Part shown: one piece after another, positions 6,890 to 14,031 of the stretch
How the letters are laid out: each line of letters begins with the position of its first letter
Numbering within the stretch: the first letter of the stretch is position 1
Assembly: GCA_049644345.1 (NCBI GenBank)
Contig: JBARRS010000196.1
Span: 1 to 30,389 of the forward strand
DNA length: 30,389 nucleotides
Reading direction: 5' to 3'
DNA from: JBARRS01 sp049644345
Lineage (GTDB): Bacteria; Actinomycetota; Thermoleophilia; Gaiellales; Gaiellaceae
The notes under the pieces: model-generated
What the model saw: only the letters and a program-made list of their open reading frames with translations
Told to the model about the DNA's origin: nothing
Databases searched by the model: none
Made by a program: the position numbers and the translations under genes

Positions 6890-7480
6890 TCACGTCTGGA
6901 GGTCGACCTCGACGCCCGCCTGGGCCAGCAGCTCGCGCAGGCGTGCGAGGCCGGCGAACATCCGGCTCTTGACCGTGCCGAGGGGGGCGCCGACGAGCTC
7001 AGAGAGCTGCGACTGGGTGTAGCCGCCGTAGTAGGCGAGCTCGAGCGCCTCGCGCTGCTCGGCCGGCAGTCGCCGCAGCGCCTCGCGAACGATCTGGCGG
7101 CGGAACAGCACCGTCGTCTCCTCTTCCGGGGCGTCGACGGCGCGCGGCTCGGCCTGCTCGAGCGGCTCGGCGCGGCGGCGGTCCTCCCGGCGGACGACGT
7201 CGACCGCTCGCCTATGAACGAGCGTCAGGATCCAGGTGCTTGCCTTCGCGCGCTCGGCCAGGAAGCGGTCCGCCGAGCGCCAAACGCCGAGGAACGCCTC
7301 CTGGACAGCGTCCTGTGCGAGCACCGGGTCGCGCAAGATCCTGAGCGCGAGCCCGTAGGCCGTGCGGCCGAAGCGGTCGTAGAGCTCGCCCAGCGCCGCC
7401 TCGTCCGAGCGGGCGACGAGCGAGAGGAGCGCCTCGTCGCTCAGGCGTGCAAGCTCGCGCGTCGTAGGCCGGCTCTCCAT
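6890..7480 (-). CDS. ECF RNA polymerase sigma factor (SigK/SigL-like)
   Basis: A 196-residue sigma-70 family protein from ATG 7478-7480. Region 2 covers roughly residues 25-95 (ELYDRFGRTAYGLALRIL, then DAVQEAFLGVWRSADRF and the -10-binding WILTLVHRRAVDVVRRE). Region 4 covers roughly residues 135-190, with the helix-turn-helix YTQSQLSELVGAPLGTVKSR. There is no region 3, as expected for extracytoplasmic-function sigmas. It is the last gene of a six-gene unit. Its ATG overlaps the anti-sigma stop by one base (TGATG), giving translational coupling and probably fixed stoichiometry. It should direct RNA polymerase to stress promoters, likely including its own operon, when the anti-sigma lets go. 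The anti-sigma gene comes first, whereas in most ECF pairs the sigma gene does. Confidence 0.93.
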   Translation of the reverse strand: MESRPTTRELARLSDEALLSLVARSDEAALGELYDRFGRTAYGLALRILRDPVLAQDAVQEAFLGVWRSADRFLAERAKASTWILTLVHRRAVDVVRREDRRRAEPLEQAEPRAVDAPEEETTVLFRRQIVREALRRLPAEQREALELAYYGGYTQSQLSELVGAPLGTVKSRMFAGLARLRELLAQAGVEVDLQT

Positions 7481-8157
7481 CACGCAGCCTCCCCGTGGAG
7501 CAGCGGCCGTCGGGTCGGCTGCTCGACTCCGCCGGCGCGCTCGACGGTGACGGCGACAACGTCGCCCGTTCGCAACGCCTGCGGGACCAACACGAGCGAG
7601 CGTCCGCCTCCGCGGAAGAGCCCTGCCTTCGTGGCCTTCCCGGCGCGGATCAGCCAGGCCTCGTAGGTCTTGCCGCTCGGAGCGTGCCGGAGGCCCGTGA
7701 CGAGCACGGCCTTGCCGTCGTGGGCGATAACGAGGGAGCCGGTCGCGCCCGAGAGCGGGATCCGGCGTGCGGCCGGGTCGGCGAGGACGGCGAGCGCCTC
7801 CTGCTTCCGGTCGAGCTTGTTCGAGAGCGTTTCCGCCCAGACTCCGAGACCGATCGCGGCGCAGGCCGCGGCGGCGGCGGCGGCGGCCGTATAGCCGGGG
7901 CGAAGCCAGCGCCGGGGCCGAAGCGGGACGACCTTCGGCCTCTCCGCGCGGGCCTGCGCGAGGATCCGGTCGCGGAGCTCCGCCGGCGGTGCAGGCGCGT
8001 CCGGCGCGTAGGCGAGTGCGCCAGCGGCCTCGCGCAGCGCCGCCAGCTCCTCGCGGCAGCGCTCGCACAGTGCGAGGTGGCGCTCGAATTCCGACTCCTC
8101 GTTGGCGTCGAGCGCGTCCAATGCGTAGGAAGCGGCGAGTGAGTGCACGTCTTCCAT
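7480..8157 (-). CDS. RskA-like zinc-binding anti-sigma factor (single-pass membrane protein)
   Basis: A 225-residue protein. The N-terminal ~80 residues form a zinc anti-sigma domain: the acidic helix SYALDALDANEESEFERH, then HLALCERCREE (His27, Cys31, Cys34). An Ala-rich membrane helix lies near residues 98-117 after a basic stretch (RPRRWLRPG). The C-terminal ~105 residues are an RskA-type external sensor domain, including GKTYEAWLIRAGKATKAGLF. It should hold the ECF sigma factor at the membrane until an outside signal triggers proteolysis. Start ATG 8155-8157 overlaps the preceding transporter's stop by one base, and its own stop overlaps the sigma start by one base. Which signal it senses is unknown; the neighbours suggest metals or envelope state. 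Confidence 0.92.
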   Translation of the reverse strand: MEDVHSLAASYALDALDANEESEFERHLALCERCREELAALREAAGALAYAPDAPAPPAELRDRILAQARAERPKVVPLRPRRWLRPGYTAAAAAAAACAAIGLGVWAETLSNKLDRKQEALAVLADPAARRIPLSGATGSLVIAHDGKAVLVTGLRHAPSGKTYEAWLIRAGKATKAGLFRGGGRSLVLVPQALRTGDVVAVTVERAGGVEQPTRRPLLHGEAA

Positions 8158-8840
8158 CAGAAGAAGTATGGGGCGAGGCTGAGGGCGCCGAGCGCGTACC
8201 AGACGCCGAAGGCGAGGCTTGCGCAGCCGAGCGCGGGTGCAAGCCGCTGGAACGATCGGCGGACAGGGCCGCGGGTGAGCGTGATGCCGAAGCCGGTCGA
8301 GAGCAGCGCCATCGAGACGGCGGTGAAGAACGCGAACACGGCGAGGGCTGCGACCGCGAGCGCGTGGTCGCGAATCGTCGCGAGCAGCAGGACGCCGACT
8401 CCCGCGCTTCCGCCCATGCCGTGCACCAGCCCGATCGTGTAGGCCTGGAGCGGCGTGCGCGCTCTGGCTGGCGTATGGACGTGTCCGTGGAAATGCCCAC
8501 GGCGCCAGCGAACGAGCAGCCAGACCGCGAGGCCGATGATCAGAAGCCCGACGGTAGTCTCGGCTCCCCGCTGCACAGGCTCGGGCAGGTAGGCATGGAA
8601 GAGGACGATCGGCACGCCGAAGACGAAGAGCGTGGTCGCATGTCCGAGCCCCCAGACGAAGCCGAGGCGTCCGGCGGCACGCGCGGCCCGGTCGTCCCGT
8701 GAGGCGATCAGGGTCGTGACGGCGGCGAGATGGTCGGGGTCGCTCGCATGCCGTAGGCCGAGCACCGTCGCCACGAGGGCGACGACAGCGAGCGTCGTGC
8801 CGTTCGAGAGGTGCGCGATCGTCTCGTCTAGCCCGAACAT
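8157..8840 (-). CDS. NicO/NixA-like divalent metal (Ni/Co) membrane transporter, short form
   Basis: A 227-residue membrane protein with about six helices. The first helix carries LGLRHASDPDHLAAV (HASDPDH at residues 31-37). This is the H-x4-D-H metal-selectivity signature of nickel/cobalt permeases (usually RHAxDxDH). WGLGHATTLFVFG and GLVHGMGGSAGVGVL follow, both typical of this superfamily. A His-rich cytoplasmic loop (RRGHFHGHVH) lies near residues 113-122. Such proteins move Ni2+ or Co2+, either inward (NixA/HoxN) or outward (RcnA-like); direction cannot be read from sequence. The ATG directly follows the TAG of the larger transporter gene with no gap. Having two distinct NicO-type permeases side by side, with a sigma/anti-sigma pair, is the notable context. 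Confidence 0.85.
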   Translation of the reverse strand: MFGLDETIAHLSNGTTLAVVALVATVLGLRHASDPDHLAAVTTLIASRDDRAARAAGRLGFVWGLGHATTLFVFGVPIVLFHAYLPEPVQRGAETTVGLLIIGLAVWLLVRWRRGHFHGHVHTPARARTPLQAYTIGLVHGMGGSAGVGVLLLATIRDHALAVAALAVFAFFTAVSMALLSTGFGITLTRGPVRRSFQRLAPALGCASLAFGVWYALGALSLAPYFF

Positions 8841-10139
8841 CTAGCCGACCTTCGGGAGCGCCCGAACGGTCATCGCGAGACCGGCGGCGACGATCACGAG
8901 CGCGCTCACGGCAGGTAGGAGCCGGATCACCGGGCCGTCGAAGCTGACGCGCCGGAAGGCCTGCTTCGCGAGCACGGCCACGAGGCCGATCCCGCTGATC
9001 GAGAGGGCGAGTCCGGCGCTGAACGCGACGATCAGGAGCAGACCGTACGCGACCCGGTGCAGCGAGATCGCCGCGAGCAGCACGATGAGCGCTGAGGGAC
9101 AGGGGAGCAGGCCGCCCGAGACGCCGACCGCGAGCAGCGAACGGCGGCTGGGCCCGTGCTCGTGGTCGTGATGGTGATGGTGCGCGCGCCCGTGCCGCCA
9201 GCGCGCGCGAAGCACCGAGGCGCCGATCGCGACAACGAGCAGGCCCGAGGTGAGGTTCAGCCACGGATAGAGGTGCTCGGGCACGACGAGCGCCGAGAGC
9301 GCGAGCGTGACGAGCCCGAGCGCGAAGACGCCGGCGGTGTGCGTCGCGGTGACGATCAGGCCGAGCAGTGCGGCATGCCATGGTGTCCCGCGCTGGCCGA
9401 CGAGGTAGGCCGTCACGATCGTCTTGCCGTGCCCCGGCGAGAGCGCGTGCGCCATTCCCCAGAAGAGCGCGATGGCGAGCGAGGCGAGCACGACGAGCAC
9501 GCTCAGGTGGTCCCGGCCGATCAGGGCGGTGAAGCCTGCGTCCGCGACCCGGTCGGGCGCCTCGAGCGCCTTCCCGCGAATGAGCGACGGCGGCGTGTCC
9601 GGCCCTGTGGTCGGGCTGAGCCGCGCCGAGGCGGAGGTGACGTCCAGCGGGCTCTGCAGCAGGTCTTTTGGATAGGCCCGGAGCTCATCGCTCTCGCTGC
9701 GCGCGTGCGCGCCGACGACGATCTCCTTCCAGCCGATCCGGTCGGCGTAGTTTGTGTCCCGGTAGCGGATCGAGCTGGGGCCGGCGAGCCGAGGTCCGCG
9801 GAGCAGGACCTCGAGGCGCATCGTGTGGAGGCCGCCGACGCCCTTTGGGAACGCCAGCGCATGCGCGACCGGCTCGAGCGCGATCGCCCGGCCGTCCACG
9901 CTTAGACGCGCGCCGGCCGCGAGTCGGCGTGCGTAGGCGGCGGGGTCGACGCCCTGCTGGCGCGCCTGATAGGTGGGGATCTCGGCCATGTCGAGCACAT
10001 AGAGGACGTAGAGCCGGTGGCCCGAGACCTCGATCCGGCTGAAGCGGTTGATCGTGAAGTTGCCGAGAGGATGGGCGGATGCCGCTGCGGGAGCGGCCAG
10101 CGCCCCGAGCGTTGCGAGGAGAAGCAGTAGTCGCCTCAC
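8841..10139 (-). CDS. NicO-family metal transporter with N-terminal extracytoplasmic domain
   Basis: A 432-residue protein starting at GTG 10137-10139, which overlaps the TPR gene's stop as GTGA. Residues 1-22 are a signal peptide ending ASAHP. Residues ~23-205 form an extracytoplasmic domain beginning HPLGNFTINRFSRIEVSG and containing VLYVLDMAEIPTYQ, a combination I recall upstream of NicO modules in other bacteria. Residues ~210-430 are the six-helix NicO permease: GMAHALSPGHGKTIVTAYLV (229-248) carries the family metal motif, then THTAGVFALG and GGLLPCPSALIVLL. A striking HHHHHDHEH run sits at residues 320-328, between helices. It probably exports or imports Ni/Co-like cations, with the outer domain sensing or capturing metal. 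Substrate and direction are inferred only. Confidence 0.85.
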   Translation of the reverse strand: MRRLLLLLATLGALAAPAAASAHPLGNFTINRFSRIEVSGHRLYVLYVLDMAEIPTYQARQQGVDPAAYARRLAAGARLSVDGRAIALEPVAHALAFPKGVGGLHTMRLEVLLRGPRLAGPSSIRYRDTNYADRIGWKEIVVGAHARSESDELRAYPKDLLQSPLDVTSASARLSPTTGPDTPPSLIRGKALEAPDRVADAGFTALIGRDHLSVLVVLASLAIALFWGMAHALSPGHGKTIVTAYLVGQRGTPWHAALLGLIVTATHTAGVFALGLVTLALSALVVPEHLYPWLNLTSGLLVVAIGASVLRARWRHGRAHHHHHDHEHGPSRRSLLAVGVSGGLLPCPSALIVLLAAISLHRVAYGLLLIVAFSAGLALSISGIGLVAVLAKQAFRRVSFDGPVIRLLPAVSALVIVAAGLAMTVRALPKVG

Positions 10140-11443
10140 CGCAGGGCTCCTCGTGCCACCGGCGCCCACAGGAGGGAGAAGTGCGGGTTGAGCCCGAGTG
10201 CCCGCCGGAGCCAGCGCCGTCCTTCGGCGCGGTGGCCGAGGCAGCGCTCGATCATCCCGCGGTGGAAGTACTTGAGCGCGTCCCGCGTGCCGAGCCGGAG
10301 CGCGTTCCGGGAGTACGGCAGCGCCTCGCCGCAGCGGCCGTTCCGGTAGAGGGCCCAGGCGAGCACGTCGTTGCCGTCGATCGACGGCCGCTCGCGCTGG
10401 GCGAGACGCGCGAGGGCGAGAGAGTCGGAGAGACGAATGCCGTGGTCGACGTCGAAGAGCGCCGTCTCGAGGTCCGTCTTGACGCCGTTGGCGCGCAGGA
10501 GCCGCTCGATCGCGCCGATCAGCGCGTACTGGCGCTGCGCGAGCTGCTCCCGGCCGCTCACCCGATAGAGGTCGCCGAGCGGGCCCACGAACTGGGGCAG
10601 TGGGATCTGGTCGACCGCGCGCTGCTCGAGCTCGATCGCGTGGCCGATCTGTCCGCGCGCGGCCTTGACCTGGGCAAGCGCGTCGAGTGCATAGACGTAG
10701 CCGGGAAAGGCCGCGAGCGACGCCTCGTACTCGTGCTCGGCTTCGCCGATCCGGCCGATCGACCAGTAGAGCTTTCCGAGCTGCCAGTGCGTCCACGCGG
10801 TCGGCTCCTGCTCCGACGTGGCCGCGTCCCGTGCCATCTGCATCGCCTGGATCGCCCCAGCCGTCTCGCCGAGCAGCTCGCGGCCGTAGGAGACGCGGGA
10901 GTACGACGCGAGGCCCGGCCTCAGGCTTGCCATCTTGTCGAAGGCCCGGAATGCCGCCGCGTAGCGCCCGAGCTCGACGAGCGCGTCCCCGACGACGCCG
11001 TAGTTTCGTGTGGTGGTCGGCGAGAGGTGGAGCGCTTGGCGGCCTAGCTGGAGCGCTGCTCGAAAGCGGTGTCGGGAGAGCGCGAGCGAGCCGAGCCCGC
11101 TTGTGGCGAGCAGGTCGCCGGGCGCGAGAGCGAGGGCCCTGTGGAGGACGCCGTCCGACTTCGAGTAGTACGTGGGGTCCCCCGTCTCGCGGGCGCGCTG
11201 CTGGTAGGCGAGGCCGAGCAGCGCATACGAGTGGGGGTCGTTCGGATTCTGCCGTAGCTGCGCCTGCAACTGCTCGACCGTCTGCGCCGTCGAGCCGCCG
11301 AGGGCGAATCCGCTCGGGACTGCGCCGGCCGACGCCACTACCGCGCCGGCCGGTTGCGACGAACCGTGGAGCGCGCCGCCGAGCAGGAGGGCAGCGGCGG
11401 AGAGAGCCGCCGCTGCCCCGAGGGGGAAGAGTCGCCGCCGCAT
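10136..11443 (-). CDS. Exported tetratricopeptide-repeat (TPR) protein
   Basis: A 435-residue protein with an N-terminal signal peptide or anchor (MRRRLFPLGAAAALSAAALLL, then ALHGSSQPAGA). From residue ~60 to the end it is built of TPR-like helical pairs: DPHSYALLGLAYQQRARETG, LLATSGLGSLALSRHRFRAA, YGVVGDALVELGRYAAAFRA, THWQLGKLYWSIGRIGEAEH, YALDALAQVKAARGQIGHAI and others. TPR arrays are protein-binding scaffolds, so outside the membrane it may hold the DUF4331 protein or the transporter's external domain; this is inference from adjacency. It begins 4 nt after the DUF4331 stop and overlaps the NicO gene by 4 nt. Confidence 0.87.
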   Translation of the reverse strand: MRRRLFPLGAAAALSAAALLLGGALHGSSQPAGAVVASAGAVPSGFALGGSTAQTVEQLQAQLRQNPNDPHSYALLGLAYQQRARETGDPTYYSKSDGVLHRALALAPGDLLATSGLGSLALSRHRFRAALQLGRQALHLSPTTTRNYGVVGDALVELGRYAAAFRAFDKMASLRPGLASYSRVSYGRELLGETAGAIQAMQMARDAATSEQEPTAWTHWQLGKLYWSIGRIGEAEHEYEASLAAFPGYVYALDALAQVKAARGQIGHAIELEQRAVDQIPLPQFVGPLGDLYRVSGREQLAQRQYALIGAIERLLRANGVKTDLETALFDVDHGIRLSDSLALARLAQRERPSIDGNDVLAWALYRNGRCGEALPYSRNALRLGTRDALKYFHRGMIERCLGHRAEGRRWLRRALGLNPHFSLLWAPVARGALR

Positions 11444-11447
11444 CGCG

Positions 11448-12869
11448 CTACGTGTGCGACTGGTAGCCCTGGTGTGGCGGTGCGACGTAGGGGAACGTGT
11501 TCAGAAACGGCTTGTCGTTTCCGTCGACCCCGTCGCCGATCTGGTCGTTCGGCGTGAGGTCGCAGAACCCGAGCGTCGCGAGGATCGGTCCGTAGCCGCA
11601 CGCGATCGCACGGAGCTCGATGTCAATGACGTCGTCGGCGAGCCGCCGTCCGTTCGGGAAGCCTGCAAAGTCGCCCGCGAGCACCCCGAGCCGGTTCGGC
11701 ACTGAAGCCGGCGGGATTGACGTGTTCAGCCGCAGCAGATCCGACTGGTGGGGGCCGGTGAAGTTGAGGCCGGGCACCCCGGTCAGCAGGACCTTGACTA
11801 GGTCTTGTCGGTTCGTAGTCGGCGGAGCGGGTAGCGATGGGTAGAGCACGTGGATCAGCCCCGCAAGCTCCGGGCTCAGGTAGTGGCCGACGAACTGGGA
11901 GTCGTCGGCGGGATCCTGGCGGTTCCAGTAGTCCTTCTGCCCGAGGGGGATCAGGACTTCGTTCACCAGCGGCTCGCCAAGGCGCGAGACCTGCGTGAAC
12001 GGGCCCACGTTCTTGGTCTTGCCGGTGGGAGAGAGGATCCGGACCTGCGGGCGGCTGGCGCTCGCGTAGACGCCGATCGTCGGGCTCGTGTCGATGAGCT
12101 GGTTGATCGGCACCTGGATCACGATCGAGTGGACGTTGTAGCCGGCGAGTTGGTCAACCCCGGCTGCGGTCGGCAGCGGAAGCAGGTGGAGCGCGTTGAA
12201 CGGACGCAGGCCGCCGAGGTCGAAGATCGACCCGATATCGGCGAAGAACGGGTCGTCGCGCTGTCCCGCGAAGACCTTGATTCCGCCGGGCAGCGTGTGC
12301 ACGGCCGCTGCGGCGAGGTTGTCGTAGTTCGGGGTCGAGCGTGGGCCGATGTTGTTCGGCGGCGACGCTAGGTGCGACCCGAGCACGGGGCTGTGCTCGC
12401 TCCCGGAATCGAAGCTTGTCACCGAGTAGAACTGGCGAACGTTCCAGTTTGGGTCGTTCAGCGACGTGATCGGGCCCGTGTTGTAGAGGAATGTGTTCGG
12501 GTTCCGCGTCTCGGTCGTGAAGCGGAACTGGAAGGTGACGTCGTCTCTGCCGTCGCCGTTGTTGTCGATGTGGATCTCGTAGAGAGCGTTCGGGTCGAAG
12601 TTGAAGAAGTTGGGACCGCCGGCAGGCTCCTCGAACGGGATGTAGTTGGCGACGATCGTTACCGTGCTGGGCTTGTCTGGGCTTCTGAAGGCGTACAGGT
12701 CGGTGTTGTCTGCGGTCGGGTCCTGCGCGATCAGCGGCGCCTCGCGGTGGCTCGACGCCCCTGCCGGCTGCGGGCTCGGGCCGATCGTCAGCAGGAGCGC
12801 GATCGCCGCGCCCAGAAGCGCCGTTAGGGCAACACCCACACCGCCTTTGCTCAAAACTGCGGTTCTCAT
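11448..12869 (-). CDS. Secreted DUF4331-family protein
   Basis: A 473-residue protein from ATG 12867-12869, with a strong ribosome site (GGGAGGAG) just upstream. A signal peptide (residues 1-38, hydrophobic core GVGVALTALLGAAIALLLTI) ends at PAGAS. The mature protein begins SSHREAPLIAQDPTADNTDL: SHREAP and DNTDLYAF are the hallmark motifs of DUF4331. IDNNGDGRDDVTFQFRF near residue 95 resembles a calcium-type DxNxDG loop. The remainder is beta-rich, including YWNRQDPADDSQFVGHYLSP. The family has no established function; I recall it near redox or metal proteins and sigma factors. It is the first gene of the six-gene minus unit, so the operon promoter should lie in 12870-13092. Confidence 0.88.
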   Translation of the reverse strand: MRTAVLSKGGVGVALTALLGAAIALLLTIGPSPQPAGASSHREAPLIAQDPTADNTDLYAFRSPDKPSTVTIVANYIPFEEPAGGPNFFNFDPNALYEIHIDNNGDGRDDVTFQFRFTTETRNPNTFLYNTGPITSLNDPNWNVRQFYSVTSFDSGSEHSPVLGSHLASPPNNIGPRSTPNYDNLAAAAVHTLPGGIKVFAGQRDDPFFADIGSIFDLGGLRPFNALHLLPLPTAAGVDQLAGYNVHSIVIQVPINQLIDTSPTIGVYASASRPQVRILSPTGKTKNVGPFTQVSRLGEPLVNEVLIPLGQKDYWNRQDPADDSQFVGHYLSPELAGLIHVLYPSLPAPPTTNRQDLVKVLLTGVPGLNFTGPHQSDLLRLNTSIPPASVPNRLGVLAGDFAGFPNGRRLADDVIDIELRAIACGYGPILATLGFCDLTPNDQIGDGVDGNDKPFLNTFPYVAPPHQGYQSHT

Positions 12870-13054
12870 TTCTCCTCCCTTTTGACCTCGGTCGGATTCC
12901 GTCGTGATTCGCACGACCGGCCCAGCCGGTTCGGCTGTGGACAGCGCGCCACACTTTTTGCGCTGTGCCTGACACCGCCGGAGAGGCGCGGCGGTTGGCC
13001 GAAACGTCCCGTGTTGCAGGGAGAACGCTTGCGTCACCCGGCGTTGTGGAAGGT

Positions 13055-13074
13055 CCGTGACGCTTCCGTCACGG
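13055..13074. repeat. Inverted repeat between arcC and the DUF4331 operon
   Basis: CCGTGACG-CTTC-CGTCACGG is a perfect 8-bp stem with a 4-nt loop, 18 bp beyond the arcC stop on the minus strand. It could end the arcC transcript (no T-run follows) or serve as an operator upstream of the DUF4331 operon. The rest of 12870-13092 must hold that operon's promoter. I could not assign a convincing ECF or housekeeping -35/-10 pair there. Confidence 0.6.
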
Positions 13075-13092
13075 CGTCTGACACCCGAGGAG

Positions 13093-14031
13093 CTAGGCGA
13101 TGACCCGGGTGCCGGCCTGCCCGGACAGGGCCTCTGCAAGCACGTCGGCGCTCGTGATCAGCGCCTCGCCGCCGGTGCGGCGGGCGAAGTCGGCCGCCGC
13201 TTCGACTTTCGGCCTGATCGAGCCCTCCGCCAGCTCCGGCAGCAGCGCATCGGCCTCTGCGGCCGAAAGCTCCCGGACCTCTTCCTGCTCGGGCGTCCCG
13301 TAGGCGCGGTAGACCCCGGGGACATCGGTCAGGAGCAGCAGGCGCTCCGCGCCGAGCTCTACGGCTAGCAGCGCGGAGGCCCGATCCTTGTCGATCACGG
13401 CGTCGATGCCGGCGAGCCGGCCGTTCTCCACCGCGACCGGGATACCGCCGCCGCCGCAAGCGACCGCGATCGCTCCGGCCGCGACGAGCGCCCGCACGGC
13501 GTCGATTTCGATCACCTCGAGCGGGAGAGGGGAGGGCACGACGCGGCGCCAGCCCCGGCCTGCGTCATGCGTGACGACCCAGCCTCGCTCACGCTCGAGC
13601 TCCTTTGCCCTCGCTTCGGAATAGAAGGGGCCGATCGGCTTCGTCGGGTGCCCGAACGCCGGATCGGCGCCGTCGACGCGGACGTGTGTGAGCAGACACG
13701 CAACCGCGCGTCCCGCCACCGGCGCGAGCTCGGCCTCGATCAGCGCGCCGATCTCCGCCTGCGTCTGCGCGACCGCAAGCCAGAGCGGAAGCGGCGGAAC
13801 CTCCTCGGCCGCGCGTTCTTGGCGGAGAAGCTCGTTCCCGACCTGCGGGCCGTTCCCGTGGGTGACGACCAGCTCGCCCTCGGCGAGCAGCGGCCGCAGC
13901 GCCTCGGCTGTCCTGCGCAGGTTTGCACGCTGCTCGGCGGCCGTCCCGCGCTCGCCCGGCCGTGTCAGGGCGTTCCCGCCGAGCGCGATGACCGTGGTCG
14001 TCTCTCGGCCCTCGGGTGCCGGCGGCGTCAG
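13093..14031 (-). CDS. arcC: Carbamate kinase
   Basis: Reading the full frame gives a 312-residue enzyme, the usual length for carbamate kinase, which interconverts carbamoyl phosphate + ADP and carbamate + ATP. The N-terminus TVIALGGNALTRPGERG and VVTHGNGPQVGNELL are the nucleotide- and carbamate-binding signatures. ACGGGGIPV and GIDAVIDKDRASALLA (the catalytic Lys-Asp block) follow. No ATG, GTG or TTG is available upstream of ALGGN in this frame. The first usable codon is CTG at 14029-14031, whose last two bases are also part of the upstream gene's TGA (CTGA). A start at the first in-frame ATG (13719) would remove the active-site half, so the CTG is preferred. It is coupled to the cyclic-diphosphoglycerate synthetase-like gene rather than to other arginine-deiminase genes, which are absent. 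Confidence 0.9.
   Translation of the reverse strand: MTPPAPEGRETTTVIALGGNALTRPGERGTAAEQRANLRRTAEALRPLLAEGELVVTHGNGPQVGNELLRQERAAEEVPPLPLWLAVAQTQAEIGALIEAELAPVAGRAVACLLTHVRVDGADPAFGHPTKPIGPFYSEARAKELERERGWVVTHDAGRGWRRVVPSPLPLEVIEIDAVRALVAAGAIAVACGGGGIPVAVENGRLAGIDAVIDKDRASALLAVELGAERLLLLTDVPGVYRAYGTPEQEEVRELSAAEADALLPELAEGSIRPKVEAAADFARRTGGEALITSADVLAEALSGQAGTRVIA

Noticed and set aside
5926..14031. argF and arcC as parts of one arginine deiminase pathway
   Set aside because: They are about 7 kb apart with the sigma/metal operon between, and no arginine deiminase or arginine/ornithine antiporter is present.
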